From Sarcocystis neurona (Eukaryota > Apicomplexa > Conoidasida > Eucoccidiorida > Sarcocystidae), in contig KL647292.1 in the NCBI GenBank assembly GCA_000727475.1, forward strand, positions 1,067,424 to 1,131,423: a stretch of 64,000 nucleotides of DNA, read 5' to 3'. This document shows, one piece after another, positions 1-12,100 of this stretch. The stretch's first letter is position 1; every line of letters begins with the position of its first letter. The translations under genes and the position numbers were made by a program. The notes beneath the pieces are model-generated. The model was given only the letters and a program-made list of their open reading frames with translations, had not been told where the DNA came from and made no database searches.

Positions 1-467
1 GTCTGCGGTTGTTGTTGCTGTGTACCGGCGTATCGACTGCTGCTGCGTGTAGCGGCGTGTGTAGGCTGTTGCTGCGTTGCGTTGCTTCAGTGAGTTTGAA
101 GCGACTGTCACACGTACTTTGTTGTAGCTCCACTCCCCTTGGCGGTTCGGTTTCTTCTGGCGCAGAAGTGAGGGCGATGTGCTCCATGTGTCGTCGACAA
201 GCGAAACTCGCACTCCGGAGCTGCTGCAGCAGTTTGGCCCGTGCGAACTGCAACAGTCTCGCTAGTCCGCAGCACCTGTCTAGTAGGTGAGAATAACAGT
301 AGTTCGGCCACCAGTCAGACATGCAAATACGTACGTCCGCAGCTTTTAATGAGGGTCGTCTTCGTCTGCGTCTAGTGCGCCTCGTCGCGTCCTAGCAGCT
401 GCGGCAACAGAGGGAGGGGGACAGTTTTATTCCTCTGGAAGCGGCAGAGAGAGAAAGAAACAATTAG

Positions 468-716
468 GGGGTGTCTGGTGGGTCGGGGAACAAAGCAGAA
501 GGAGCACTGCAGGCTCTGAGCAAGCCTAAGCAGAAGCGGGGCCCAGCCGGTGTTGCTGCAGTCGGCTGCAGTGTCTACAAGGAGCAGGCTCTCACGTGGG
601 AGCATATCCGGAGGATGAATACGGCAGACAAGCCCAGCCCTCGAGACAACGCAACAGTGGACAGAGAAGAAGAAATGTGGAACAGCAGGAGGGGTGAAGG
701 GGAGACCCAGCCCTGA
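468..716 (+). CDS. Possible 3'-terminal exon of an unrecognised gene
   Basis: The frame is open from just after an in-frame TAG at 465-467 to a TGA at 714-716, about 82 codons. That TAG also supplies an AG acceptor at 466-467. The translation is hydrophilic and protein-like, with a basic stretch (KPKQKRG), a central ALTWEHIRRMN segment and a charged tail ending near RRGEGETQP. The minus-strand reading over the same bases is Leu/Cys/Pro-rich and looks like a shadow. I recognise no family. There is no convincing pyrimidine tract before the acceptor, so an alternative start after a CAG near 498 is possible. If real, it is the C-terminus of a gene whose other exons lie in bases 1-467 or left of the window. 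Confidence 0.35.
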   Translation, partial: GVSGGSGNKAEGALQALSKPKQKRGPAGVAAVGCSVYKEQALTWEHIRRMNTADKPSPRDNATVDREEEMWNSRRGEGETQP

Positions 717-941
717 AGACTGCGTCTGCGAGTGCGGCATGAAGTGAAGCGATCCGCTGAAGGCGTTGCCGAGCAGCCGGGCTGCGTCCGCGGCAGATCT
801 GGTTTATAAAATGATGGACCCGCAGAGGAGCGGAGGACAAGAGGAAGAAAGCAAAACTGCAGAATACCGCAGCAGCTGCTGGTTTGTCCTTGATGTGTGC
901 GGCATCGGATGCCTTTTACTGGTACGGGAGAGAGTGAACAG

Positions 942-975
942 ACACACACACACACAGACACACGCACACACAGAA
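942..975. repeat. (CA)n microsatellite
   Basis: An imperfect CA dinucleotide run of about 34 bases, interrupted by GACA and CGCA units. It lies in apparently non-coding DNA. Confidence 0.9.
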
Positions 976-1913
976 GAGCCATCTGACGCCGTTCTGTTGC
1001 AGAGAAATATCTCTTTCGACGCAGAGCTGCTTTCCGTCGTATCGCCTTTTGCTTGACTTGCAGCGGACTGCCACTTCCCCCGTTGCCGTCGCTTCTGCCT
1101 GCTGTGGAAGTTGTGTGTATACACGTATATTCCACGTGGACCATGTGTCACCTTCGTTTCGAGCTTCCTTTTTCGCTTTCAAGAAACGACTGGTTCTGCT
1201 AAAATTTCTTCTTCTTCTTATTCGTTTTCATCCTTCCTTCATAGTCGCGGGTAACGCCGTCCCTGGTAAGCGCTGTTTCTGACGGCCTTCAGTCCGGCGT
1301 GTCAGCGACTGGGCAGTTCGGCCTTGTGGATGCTCGCCCCTTTCCTCCGTGATCTTCTCTGTGTACCTCTTCGAATCCACAAGTCTTCTGCTGGGTCCAC
1401 GCGTGTTGAGCGCCTTGGCGGCCGGATATCGGAGGTTCCGAAGGCGTCCATACTCCCTGCTGGCGCATGCTGAACACGTACAGCGAGAGGTGTTATGCGT
1501 ACCGCTCGGTCCTTCACGCGTGTGCGTACACGCCTGCAGTGTGTACGTATGCCAAGAGAGATGTGAAGCCGTCAACGGCTACGTGTATGTACGCGGAGGA
1601 ACAGAGCTGTCCGCGTACGCTTGGCTGTTTTTGTATTTAGAGGAGAGACACAGAGACCTGCCGGGGTCTTACGTACGTGTGTGTGTAGTGCACGTATATA
1701 TTCATCTAAGTGTGTGTAGGCAGAGGGTCACACCCCTTTTAACACACGCATGCAGACACGTGGAAAGACGGCGTTTTTAATGTCGTGCGTATGTAGAGCA
1801 CCGGCACAGACAGAGGGAGAGCGAAACAGAGCGAGCTGCACGCGTTTTTCTGCATGTACAGAGGCACACGCACACACACATGTTAAGACCGACCCGCACG
1901 TACCTGCATCTAC

Positions 1914-1935
1914 ATATATATATATATATATATAT
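1914..1935. repeat. (TA)n microsatellite
   Basis: An uninterrupted alternating A/T tract of about 22 bases in non-coding DNA. Similar tracts recur in the introns of the downstream gene. Confidence 0.9.
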
Positions 1936-2984
1936 GTATCATTGTGCACACTTGTACAAAGGAATAGAACCCTACACGCGCGTACTTCCACGACAGCCAT
2001 ACGCACGTGTATCTGAATGCGTAGCAGAGGTGCAAATAGGTGAACACTGCGAGCATGCGCACACAAGCGCCAGAGCGCAGCGATCGGTAAGTCTGTGAAG
2101 TCCTTACGCGGTGAGACGTGAGCACCCCTCTCTCTAGTAAACACGTGCATTCACGTGCATAGATATTTAGCTATATATCGCGGTATATATATAAATATAT
2201 GTATGTATGTATGTAGCTGTGTATATCTGTGTGTACATATAGATAGATACTCAGCTACTTATCTCCGGAATACGGAAGACAGGGGCTCCACGCCGAAGTG
2301 TGACGTTTCAACGGAAGATCGGCTCTGGTGCCGCTGCTGCTGTCCAAGCGGAACCTGCCACTTGTAGCCGCTGCCGTTGGGGCTGCTGCCGCCGCAGAGA
2401 CTGTCCACACAGCTACCTGTGCTGATCTCTGCGCTTCGTTTGCGCTCCTTGGGCTGCTTCAGCGCTTTCTTCGCATCGACGCAGCACTGACGCCGTAGCA
2501 GTTTTGCGTGTTGTCTGCGGCGTCAGCAGCTGCTTCGCGCCGCCGCTCGTGCTGCTGCTTCCTGGAGCGATCGTGGCTGCTCTGTCTCGCACTACCGCCG
2601 CTGGTGCTTATCTGGCAGGCTGTCCTGCTCCTTTTTGCGTTGGAAACGCTGCTGCTAAGTAGCTTGCCGCTGACGGGAAGAGAGGTTGTTGCGTGCTGCG
2701 GCAATGGTTGTACTCCACCCGTTTTTCTTGCTGTGTGCGACATGAAAATCTAGTGTTTACTTAAGCTCTCTCTAAAATCCGGTCTAGTTCATTGAAGTAC
2801 GTGTATTCTGACTGCATGCCATGTGCTCTGACACGGGTGTGAATATCTTGGTGCCTTTTCCTTTTATGGCTGCTGCTCTGTTGTGTTGATGCGTGGCTGA
2901 CACTGCTGTTTTGTCGCATGCAGACCCAGCTTATTATATATTTCTCCTGCTACACCGTCTGCATCAACGTGCTGTTCAGATGGT

Positions 2985-3158
2985 ATGGACAACGAGGCTG
3001 ATGCTCTTCCGAAAGGCTCGACTTCTGGTGCTGCGCTGCTGCGTCGCGGCAGCATCTGCGTCTGCTGCCGTAGCATGCATGGACAACCGCTTGACCGGCA
3101 TTTTTGGCTGCGACCGACGTACTGTAGACAGCAAGGAAGGCCAGCACAGCCACAGCGT
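2985..3158 (+). CDS. DHHC palmitoyltransferase, proposed exon 1 (start codon)
   Basis: An ATG at 2985 opens a hydrophilic frame beginning [11 protein letters not shown]. This fits a cytosolic N-terminus and includes a CVCC-like cluster. I end it at the GT of 3159 (CGT|GTATTC, phase 0), which matches the phase-0 acceptor before 3383. There is no homology to confirm it. The alternative is an ATG at 3281 with no intron before TM1. Confidence 0.42.
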
Positions 3159-6100
3159 GTATTCCACATTCGAATTCACCCGCCTATATACTAGTCTTGA
3201 TATTTCGTACTTACATAGACACACAGAATGGCATACACACGTGTAGCTCTACGCATATCTATGGGAAGCTGTACACGTAAATGTTTACAGAAGCTCTATC
3301 CGCAACGGAGCTCCACGTTACCTCAGCGTACAGCTGCTACTGGTCGACCGACACTGCTGTTTCGCCCTGTTCTTGGCGTCAGGTCGTCGGAGCGTTTCAG
3401 CCGCTGGTGGCATGTGCTGCTGCGTGGGGACTGGGGGCCACAGTTGTGTTGGGGGTCCATCTCTGCGTGCTGTGCTGGTAGCGGCGGGGTGAGATGCTGC
3501 GGTCACCTTTTGCTGTCGTGATGCCGTTGCGACGGCTTTGCAGCTGGATCCAGTGTTATGGGGCTACTGCGTTACGGGGCTACTGCTGCTGTCCTGCACT
3601 ACTGCAGCGTCTGCTTTTTTGTGTGCGGTGCGCTGCTGATGGTGCCGCTGGGCCCCGCTGATGCTGGCTTGTGCTGCAAGACGTCCCACCGGCGCTGCGG
3701 ATCCGAGCGTTATGCCACTGTCACACATACGCACACAACCACACATCTACCTGTCCAGAAGCTGGACAGGTAATATCACGCAGGTGTATTTTGGCCAGGT
3801 CACTGCCTTAGCAGGCGTCTGCACTGCGTTTTTTCCACGGCCGAGGGAGATGCGCACACCGGGGTGGCAGCGCTGGCTTGGAAGGGGAAGATGCACCAGG
3901 AGGCAGGCAAGTGCATGGTGCGCGCTCGTCTTGTTGACCGGCTTGCCTCTTTGAGCTTTGCTGACGTGCTGCTGTTGCTGCCGCTGTTTTGTTGCTGTCT
4001 GCTTTTGCTGCTGCAGGCACGCACTCGGCGTGTGGCGGACGGTGTGGGCAGGGACGCTGCTGGTGATGTCGGCGCTTGCCTCGCTGGCGCACATGAAGTG
4101 CGTTTTTTCGGACCCCGGGGCTGTGCCTCGGATGGACGCCGACGCGTTTGCTGCGATCCAACCGCCCCCTTCACAGCAGAGCTCTTCTTCTGGAGCGGAT
4201 CTTCCTGCTGTCGACGTATGCGAGCAGCCCAGCAGGACTGGAGAGAGAAACGTCGCTACGGCCGATCACACACATCGCCCAAGCAGTGACGACGGTGGCG
4301 TACAGGGTGAGAGCACCGCATGCACGTCTTGCAGCAGCAGCGGTGAGAGGAGGAGTAGAAAAACGAGTACGAAGGCGGCAGCTGACTTCCCTATGCCTGT
4401 TTCAACGGCGCAGGATCTGCGGCCGCCCCAGCATCACGCCGCGGAGCTGGTCCTGATGCGCGAACGGAACAAAGGGACAACCAGAAGGCAGTTGGAGAGG
4501 GATGTGCTGGATTTCAGCGAGGACGAGAGCGAAGAAGAGGCGCTGACGTTTTTTCGAAAGTCTGTAGAGCCCGCTGCCGCCGCAGCAACAACAGTAGGAG
4601 CAGTTAGTGTCGCCCAGGAGCTTCTGGAGGCGGACGGTGGCCATGATGGAGCACCGTTTTCAAATCCTGTCTGTGCGGCGCGCAACACCTCGCCGCAGAG
4701 TGCTTCGGATAGTGAAGGAGGAGGCGGCTTCTGCGGCGATGCCACAGCGACAGCTGCTGCAGCGGTTGCAGCTCGGCGGACGGTCTTGCTCGCTGCAGCA
4801 AGTACAGGAGGAGATCGACCAGCAGGGTCCGCACAAGCGCCTCCCTCCACTGGCGACGCAGCAGCAAAGAATGAGAGAACACCTGATGTCGCTGTTTGTG
4901 TAGATGATCCACTCTCCTCCCGCAAGCGGAGGGGAAAGGAAGTGAGGACGCATGCATTCTTCGTGGGCTCTGCAGAAAACAGCAACGACGGTCGTTGTGA
5001 TGCAGCAACAACGGCAGCAGGTTCCGCAGGGCCTCAGGGAAGAACCTCGGCAGATTACACAGGTGAGCCTGGTCGCCGGAGCAGCGCACACAAAGAAGCT
5101 GGCCGGGACAGAGGCCGTTGTCGGAGCGTATCTCACAGCGACGAGGACAGTCGCAGCACCACCAGCAGCAGTAACGTCGTGGACGGAGTGAACACGGATG
5201 CGGTGAGGAAGAGGACGCTGTGCTGCAGCTGCAGCAGCGGCAGCAGCAGCACGAGAAACGGTCGTGTTGGTGCTGAAGGCGCAGGGACGTGCAGAGCAGC
5301 AGGGGTCGTGTCGTCGTCGCGGCTGCGCTGGTGCTGGCCGATGTCTGTGGCTCGCGTCAACGGATACGTGGAATGGGAGCGCCTCGCGACCTCTGCTGCT
5401 CTCGCAGACGCGGTCCACGAGGACACAGCAGAAGAGAGAAGACGAGGATCGGGGTGCAGACGCGGGAGGAGGTGCTGGGCCGCCGCCACCCACGCAGCTG
5501 AAGCCCTGCACAGCCACAGCGTGCTGCTCAGACTGGTACTTTTCTGTTTCATTGCAGCAGCGCAGCTGCTGCGGCTCGCGTGGATGGTTCTTTCCAGTTC
5601 CGCTGCTGCTCTTGCAGGGGGCGTTGCAGCATTTTTTGGTAAGACCCACGTATACCTGACAGCGGGAAGCACCCTCCGGAGCACAGGAGCGGGATCCATG
5701 CTAGAGCGGCAAACAACATGCACCAACAGTAGCACCAGAATCCCGTTCTGGAAGGCGGATCTATTTATATATATATGAATATCGGAGTGGCCTCCTGTAG
5801 TCCGAAAATCATCAGTGTTTCGATGTCCCACTAGCTCATCTACAGGTGCATGCCGGGTATTTACGCGTGCTTGGTGTGTGTAGGTGCCTCCAGTGCATGC
5901 ACGTGTAGGGGTCCTTTGTGGCGCGTCTCTCCCTGGAAAGGAAGAGGCACGTGTAACCGAACGGCAGTGGGAGTAGTCGAGACGAAGAGTACACCAGTTC
6001 CGGCCGCCTGCGGCAACCACGGCGTGGGCGCATGTGTGTTGCAGGGCAGAGGTGTACGCCTTCGGACGTGTCCTCGGACGTGTCTATTTCAGCAGATGAT

Positions 6101-9100
6101 CTGTGCGTGCGGCAGTCTCGTACGCGTCCGTATCGAGGTCGACAGGGCGAAAGTTATTCACATGGCCGTGCACACATATTCTTGTGTACGTACAGAGGTG
6201 TGTATGTGCATATGCATGTAACGCACTATTATTCTCTCTCTCTTCATATATATGTGTATATATACTTCGAAGAGATGTAGGGTTCCAAATGACCCTCACT
6301 TCAGACACTGATTTCTTACGCATCATTCATACGCTGCTCGTCGTTTCGCTTCCTAGCGTGTCAGGCGTGGCGGTGCTTCTGTGCGTCGTACTCCGCGCCT
6401 CCGCAGCACCGCCGATGCAAAACTTTGTCGCCGTGGGTTTTGTCGGCGCAGCTGCCGTTCAGAAGTCAGATTCAAGTGCTACGACTGTCAACTTGTCTCT
6501 TGTGTTCTAGCGGGGGGCTGTGCGTAACCACGGGCCTGAGGACGTCTGCGCCGGTGATCGGCTAGCTCTGTTGCTGCTGCTGTGTTTGGCGCTGCTGGCG
6601 CTGCAAGGCTTCTGTGCGGCAGCTTCAGCGACTGTGCGGCTGACTTGCTGCTGCGCCTGCTCACTGCACTGGTCAGGGGGTGGTGCTGTGCTGGACGCAC
6701 TGCTCGTGCGACGCTTCGCTGCGGTTTTTCGTTTTGCTGCCTCTGTTCCTGCTTCACACTCTCTGGTAACTGCTGCGCCCGCGCCGTCAGTTTCTGCGTG
6801 GCAGTCATTGCTGCCGGTGGTGCCTTGTTTTTCCGGAGGCGCCTGCTGCACTGCTGCTGCCCCGCTGATGGTGTTTCTGCTGCAGTATCCCCGACGTTTT
6901 CTGCTGCACAGCTTCCCCTCGTCCAAGAAGCTTTGGAGAGAGGGGTCCAGGTGCCCGTCTGCATGCGCTGTCGAGGAGTTAAGCCCCAGCGGGCACACCA
7001 CTGCTCTGTTTGTCGTCGCTGCATCGTCAAAATGGATCACCATTGTAAGAGAAAGTCTCGTTGGACGTTTTTTTGCTTCTTTCCCTCACCTGCAGGATTC
7101 TATATTTGACTACCGAATCACATGTATAGAGAAACAGATCTTCATTTGTAGCGCTGTGTTTTAGCGGGTGGTAGTGACCAGGTGTATATCCTAAGTGCAT
7201 CAGAAGGCCCGCGAAACAAAAACAGGACTGAGTACGCATTTACGTGCGTCTGTGTAATGCGGGTATGTGTAGACATACCCGCTGTTAAGCAGAGAGTCCA
7301 CAGAACTGCACAGCGCTGATCACTCCAGTACGTGTCTATATATATATATATATATATGTATATATGGTGCTACACTTCGATGGAATGCGTGGACTGCTTC
7401 ATTTGTACACTCTTGTTTATCAGTGCTTTGTGTATATATACATATATACATATATGTATATATATTCATATATAGAGGTTGTTTCTTACATAGGGATGTG
7501 TGAGACTGCATATGTTCGTGTTCCCACGCCAGAGCGGCTCTTCAGTCTGTGTAGAGTTTCTGCAGTACGTACACCTGAGACATATGCGCCGTGGGGCGGC
7601 TGTGTGAAGTCTCTGGCGGAGGCCGTGTCAGAGTCCAGGTGCATCTTTTTGAAGTACTTTTCCTATTTTTCTTCTTCCTGAGTGGCGACGCTGAACCACT
7701 GACGGCTCTTCTTCTCCGTGCAGAGGAGGGGGGGTCTTGTGTTGCCAGCTGCAGCTGCTGCTGCTTGCACGCGGTCCTGCTGGCACGTGCCGCGGGCTTC
7801 TGCTGCTCCCGCAGCGTCCTGTGTCTCTACCTCTCGACCTCGTTTCTTCTCCATCAAGGCGTTGACTTCCACTTTGCGCTCGCCTTGAATCTTGGAATTT
7901 TCTGCGTACATGCCCAAAGACGAAGTAGCTCGTGTTCTTCGTGTGGTCATGTGATGGATACAAAGGTCCGGCAACACCTTCGTTCACGTTACTGCCCTCA
8001 GCTGCTGCGTCACTATCTGCTGCTGCTGCTGCACTACTCTCTCCGCCGCTCGACTAGGCTGCAGGACGTAGCGGAGGTGCTTTCTTCCTGTTCTCGATTC
8101 TATGGGAGTCCACCTCTCTCAGAGGAGTCTGCCGTCTCTGACGAAATCTCTCAGTGGCCAGTGACCTACGTTTCTATCTACATACATGTATCTGCTTTCT
8201 GACACGTATGCATATATGTATGTACACATGTGTCTACATATGTATTTGTAATCATGTATGTGTCTGCTGCTACGTATATATACATATATATATGTGTATG
8301 TACACATGTGTATGCCTGCCGACTGTGATATATATATATATATATATACATTTATATGTATGTGTGTATGATACTTACGTGTATACACGTGAATGTTTAT
8401 CTATTTGCGTGTGTTGGAAGGGACGTGTGTGTTTGGTATCGGACGTGTCTGCCACGTTGGGCGACTGTGGATGCGTGAGGGACGGCGTTTGGGGTAAGCG
8501 GGCGACAGGTGACACCCAGGAGAGTTGTTTAGCTTCTTTGATAAGGCAGCGGCTGCTGCGCATCCTGTGGCTTAGCTGCTGCATTGACAGTCGCGGAGAA
8601 TTTTTGCGTCTCCGATTTGCACAGCGTGTGGCTTCTCCGGGGGAAGAAGTTGCCATCGGCGAGGGAAATTCGTTTTGAGTTGTCGTTTCGTCGAAGCGGT
8701 ATCCACCACTTCTTCGTGAACCAGAACCAGTCCAAACATGCGAATTAGAGCAGCCTAACCGGCTCGGCGCCACCTTGGCCACAGCCCCCTGCGGCAGCCT
8801 CGACGAGCCCGTCTATACGCGTGCGTGTTGTGCAGCTGTTCACGGCTGTGTCTTTGTGTAGATGGACGTCTCCCCCGCGGACGTTCACGAAGCTCCACTT
8901 TGCTACGCGTTTCACGAGATGAATCTTTGTTGGCGCGGCCGTGTGGACGTCTGCCGGCGTGTAGTGAGTCACACGTGAGTGAACAAAGTATTCTCCTGGT
9001 AAGTGCACTGCTGCGGACTGCCAGCAGGAGAGCTGCGAGCGGAGCTGCGTGGGTTGTCCATTTTCCACAGGCGTCTGGGCCTTGACCCTTTTGTAACTTC

Positions 9101-12100
9101 GACGTGTGTTGTGGGGCTGCAGGTCCGTGGATCAATAACTGCGTAGGACAACTGAACCAGAAGTTTTTTCTACTCTTCTTACTCTACGTGAATGGCATGT
9201 GCAGCCTTTCCATTGCGGCGCTGGTGTCTCGGCTCATCTCCTGCATGCGCAGCGACCTCGACGGGCGGCATCCGTCGTACTACTCGCCTGTCGCACTGCA
9301 GCGGGACTCAGTGTACACGCGCTCTCCTTTCTCAATGTACGGTGCCGCCGCTTCTGATCTCCGCCTGCATTCGCCGGAAGTCTGGCGGCCTGATGCAGCC
9401 TCTGTCTTCGACGTGGAATCCTTGCCCCTGGCGCCTGTCTTCGCTCCTGTTTTCACCCCTTCGAAACATACGGAAGAAGCAGCAGGAAGAGCGGCGCCGG
9501 CCGCACCACCGACAACTGTTGCTGCAGCACGCATGTCCCATTCTCCCCGCCAGCCTCCAGTAGCTAACGCAGCAACGAGACTGTCTCCTTCTCATTCGGC
9601 AGCCGCTTCATCCGGAGCCCCTCTTCCAGGGGCAGCGGCCGCCTTGGAAAACACGCCGTCCATCACGGCAGCAAGTCGGCAGCAAACGCGTACTCAGCAG
9701 GAAGATCGGCGCGCGGCTGCTGAGGCAACGGATCACCCGTTGAAACCTACGGTCTACGGTGTAGACGGTAGGTTTCCCATTTCTGCTTCTGTGGAACGAG
9801 AGTCTGTGACTCTGCCCGTCGGCTTGTCTCCTGCTGGCGAAGGGAGTAGTGCTGCCGTTGTCGACAGAGTTCCTTCGAGTGTTGCACACGTTGAAGCCAA
9901 TAAAACTGGTGGTGTTCCAGGTCGATCTGGTAAATCATATGGTCTATCGTTTTCTGCTGGGGGTCGTAGTGATGCGGCTGCCGCTACGGCGGCACCCGCT
10001 GCTTCGGCTCCCACAACAGCTGCCTTCAGTGCTGACACACACGCTATAGAGGAAGAGGCGAGGCGAGAGGGCGGCGTTAACCAAGAGAACGTCGACCAAC
10101 AGCTTCCAGCGGAGACTGCAGTTAACGAGGGACCTGACGCATCGCTTGATGAAAGAAATGCAATAGAGGAGAGGTCACCCGGAGCGTCTTCAGGAGGAAG
10201 CGCAGGGGAAGCAGCCGCAAAAGACAGTGGAGACGTACGGGAAACTCTAGAAGCTGCACGGGAGAGGGAAGCGGGAAAAGCAGCACCGAAAGGAGAAGTA
10301 GCAGGAAGAACAGTACAAGGAGGAACAGCAGCTGGACTTGCAGGGGGACGGGAAGCTTTGCACAGAACTGCTGCTGCGCGTTTAGAGTCTGCAACAGGAA
10401 AAGCAGAAGGACCACAGGAGGAAGAGTTGCACTTAAACAGAGCAAGCGGGTCGCCACCTGAAGACGAGAAACCTTCCCGTTTCGAACGTCCTCCACGTGG
10501 AGCAGACGGGACGACACACAACAGTCCAGGCAGCAGCAGTAGCAGCAGGGAGAGCAAGTCAAACAACAGCGCGGAGGATGTCTCAGATTCCCACCGCAAC
10601 AACAGCGGCGACGTCCATGCAGGCAGCAGCAGCAACAGCAACATCCTTGGACAAGACGGGAGCAGTACCGATTCCAGTGTTGCTGGTACCAGCCGTGAGG
10701 GAAGAAGAGACCCTCGGCTGCAGCTCGACAGAGGGCTAGGAAACGACTGGATAGAAGCAGGACGTAGACCCGAGTCGTCTGCCTGGCATCCCGCACAATC
10801 CAGTGCAGTCCTATCTGCTATAGGAGCTCTTACACCTGAGGAGTCGGCATTCATAGTAAGCGCTGCTCTGCAGTTCCTCCATATATACGCACAAATACAC
10901 AAAAGTGTCTACGGCAGCTGCTGCGTGGGCCGCGATTGCCGACTGTAGAGTCTCGCGGAATATAACTCGTCTCGCCTACGTGCGTCTGTGCACGTACCAT
11001 CCCAGAGCCGCTTCAGTTTCCACTCTCCGCTGTGGACATGTATCTGGGACTGTATGGGTATCCCTATATGCACATATATATATATGCACATGTATACCAG
11101 TGTACATGGTGCATGCGTAGACGCCGTAGACACAACGTTTGACGTGAAGGCTGCGTGTTTAGGCGCTTTCGTGGATCGAAGCGTATGTGTACACTGGTGC
11201 TGCGTTGTTATCGCTTTCCGGACAGGTGTCCGTGACCACCGTGCTGCGAGTGCACCGCGCGTCGCTTTGCGTACACGTAGAGCAGATCCGGAGCACTGAC
11301 GAAGTCCAGTGGATTCTGGGGGCCTTCACCCCAAGACCAGCAACATCTGCTCCTTCCCTGTTACCGTCCTAGAACGTCTAGGCAGACACTGTTGGGAAAG
11401 TCTCACAGACAGGAGATACACGCGAATTTTGTTGTAGCACGGTCACACGTGTGCCCCGCAGTATGGCTGTCATTCGGTCAGTTTATCGATTTCTTTGTGG
11501 ACGCACATTACTGACGAAGCAGCCGATGGGTTGCTCGAGGTATCTGTGGATCTGTGTCTCCATACAAGTGTGTCTGTACAGAGTGCTATGCAGCTTACTA
11601 ATGATCGGTTTGCGTCGGCGTGCGTGAAGTCGACGGGTACGCACACACGACGGCGGTGACCGGGGCGACCCTCTGCATGCGAAGTAGCACGAGCAGTTGA
11701 CATCCCGTTTACACGTTTCCCGGCAGCGGGGCGCGTAGGAACTCGCCCGCCGGCAGCTGTCAGTAGTCTGTGACTCTTCTTCGATATTTTGTAGTTGCTG
11801 TCAGAGAGCTTCTTTAAAAGGAGGGTGGTTACGCCGCGCAGGACATGGAACGAGGTGTCTGTTGCTCGGCAGGTGCGACTGGTTACTGCGTCCTTTCCCT
11901 CACGAAGGCGTCCAGAAGAAAGACACAGAAGGCGCACGCGTCACATATGACTCAGTGTACGTGGTTGCACATATGCACGTGTGTGTACATAGACGCAGAC
12001 ACGTATGTGTATAGATGTGTGGAAGGTTACTATATTCAGACACGGATGTCAATGACACAGAGGCACGCCGCCTGCGTTGGCGTGAAGCCGCCTTGGAGAC

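Larger units (their letters stand above)
717..2984. other. Non-coding stretch upstream of the palmitoyltransferase
   Basis: No gene is supported here. It holds a (CA)n microsatellite (942-975), a (TA)n run (1914-1935), further TA/TG-rich DNA around 2160-2250, and CTG-rich DNA (2330-2700). Several ORFs of 60-190 codons occur on both strands, but they read through simple repeats and have Cys/Val/Leu-biased, unconserved translations. The promoter of the downstream gene and an earlier 5' exon could lie here, but I see no decisive signal. Confidence 0.5.
7045..9122 (+). other. Intron 4 of the DHHC gene (2,078 nt)
   Basis: Begins GTAAGA and ends GGGGCTGCAG, interrupting the catalytic Cys codon. 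Rich in (TA)n and TATG runs (7337-7357, 7435-7475, 8170-8400). Includes a 10-bp perfect hairpin (arms 7259-7268 and 7273-7282). No ORF in it resembles a known protein. Confidence 0.85.

Noticed and set aside
1375..1390. TTCGAATCC as a tRNA B-box
   Set aside because: No matching A-box or cloverleaf around it.
4660..6020. Minus-strand ORFs of 329 and 295 codons
   Set aside because: Opposite exon 3 of the acyltransferase; Cys/Arg/Ser-biased, no family features, reading through the intron boundary.
9754..10902. 382-codon minus-strand ORF
   Set aside because: Antisense to the acyltransferase exon that is supported by DHHC and TM3 homology; it arises from the same Ala/Ser-rich repeats.
11237..11371. 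Possible extra acyltransferase exon after CGGACAG
   Set aside because: No conserved DHHC content; exons 5 and 6 join directly in phase 0 to give a complete TM4.
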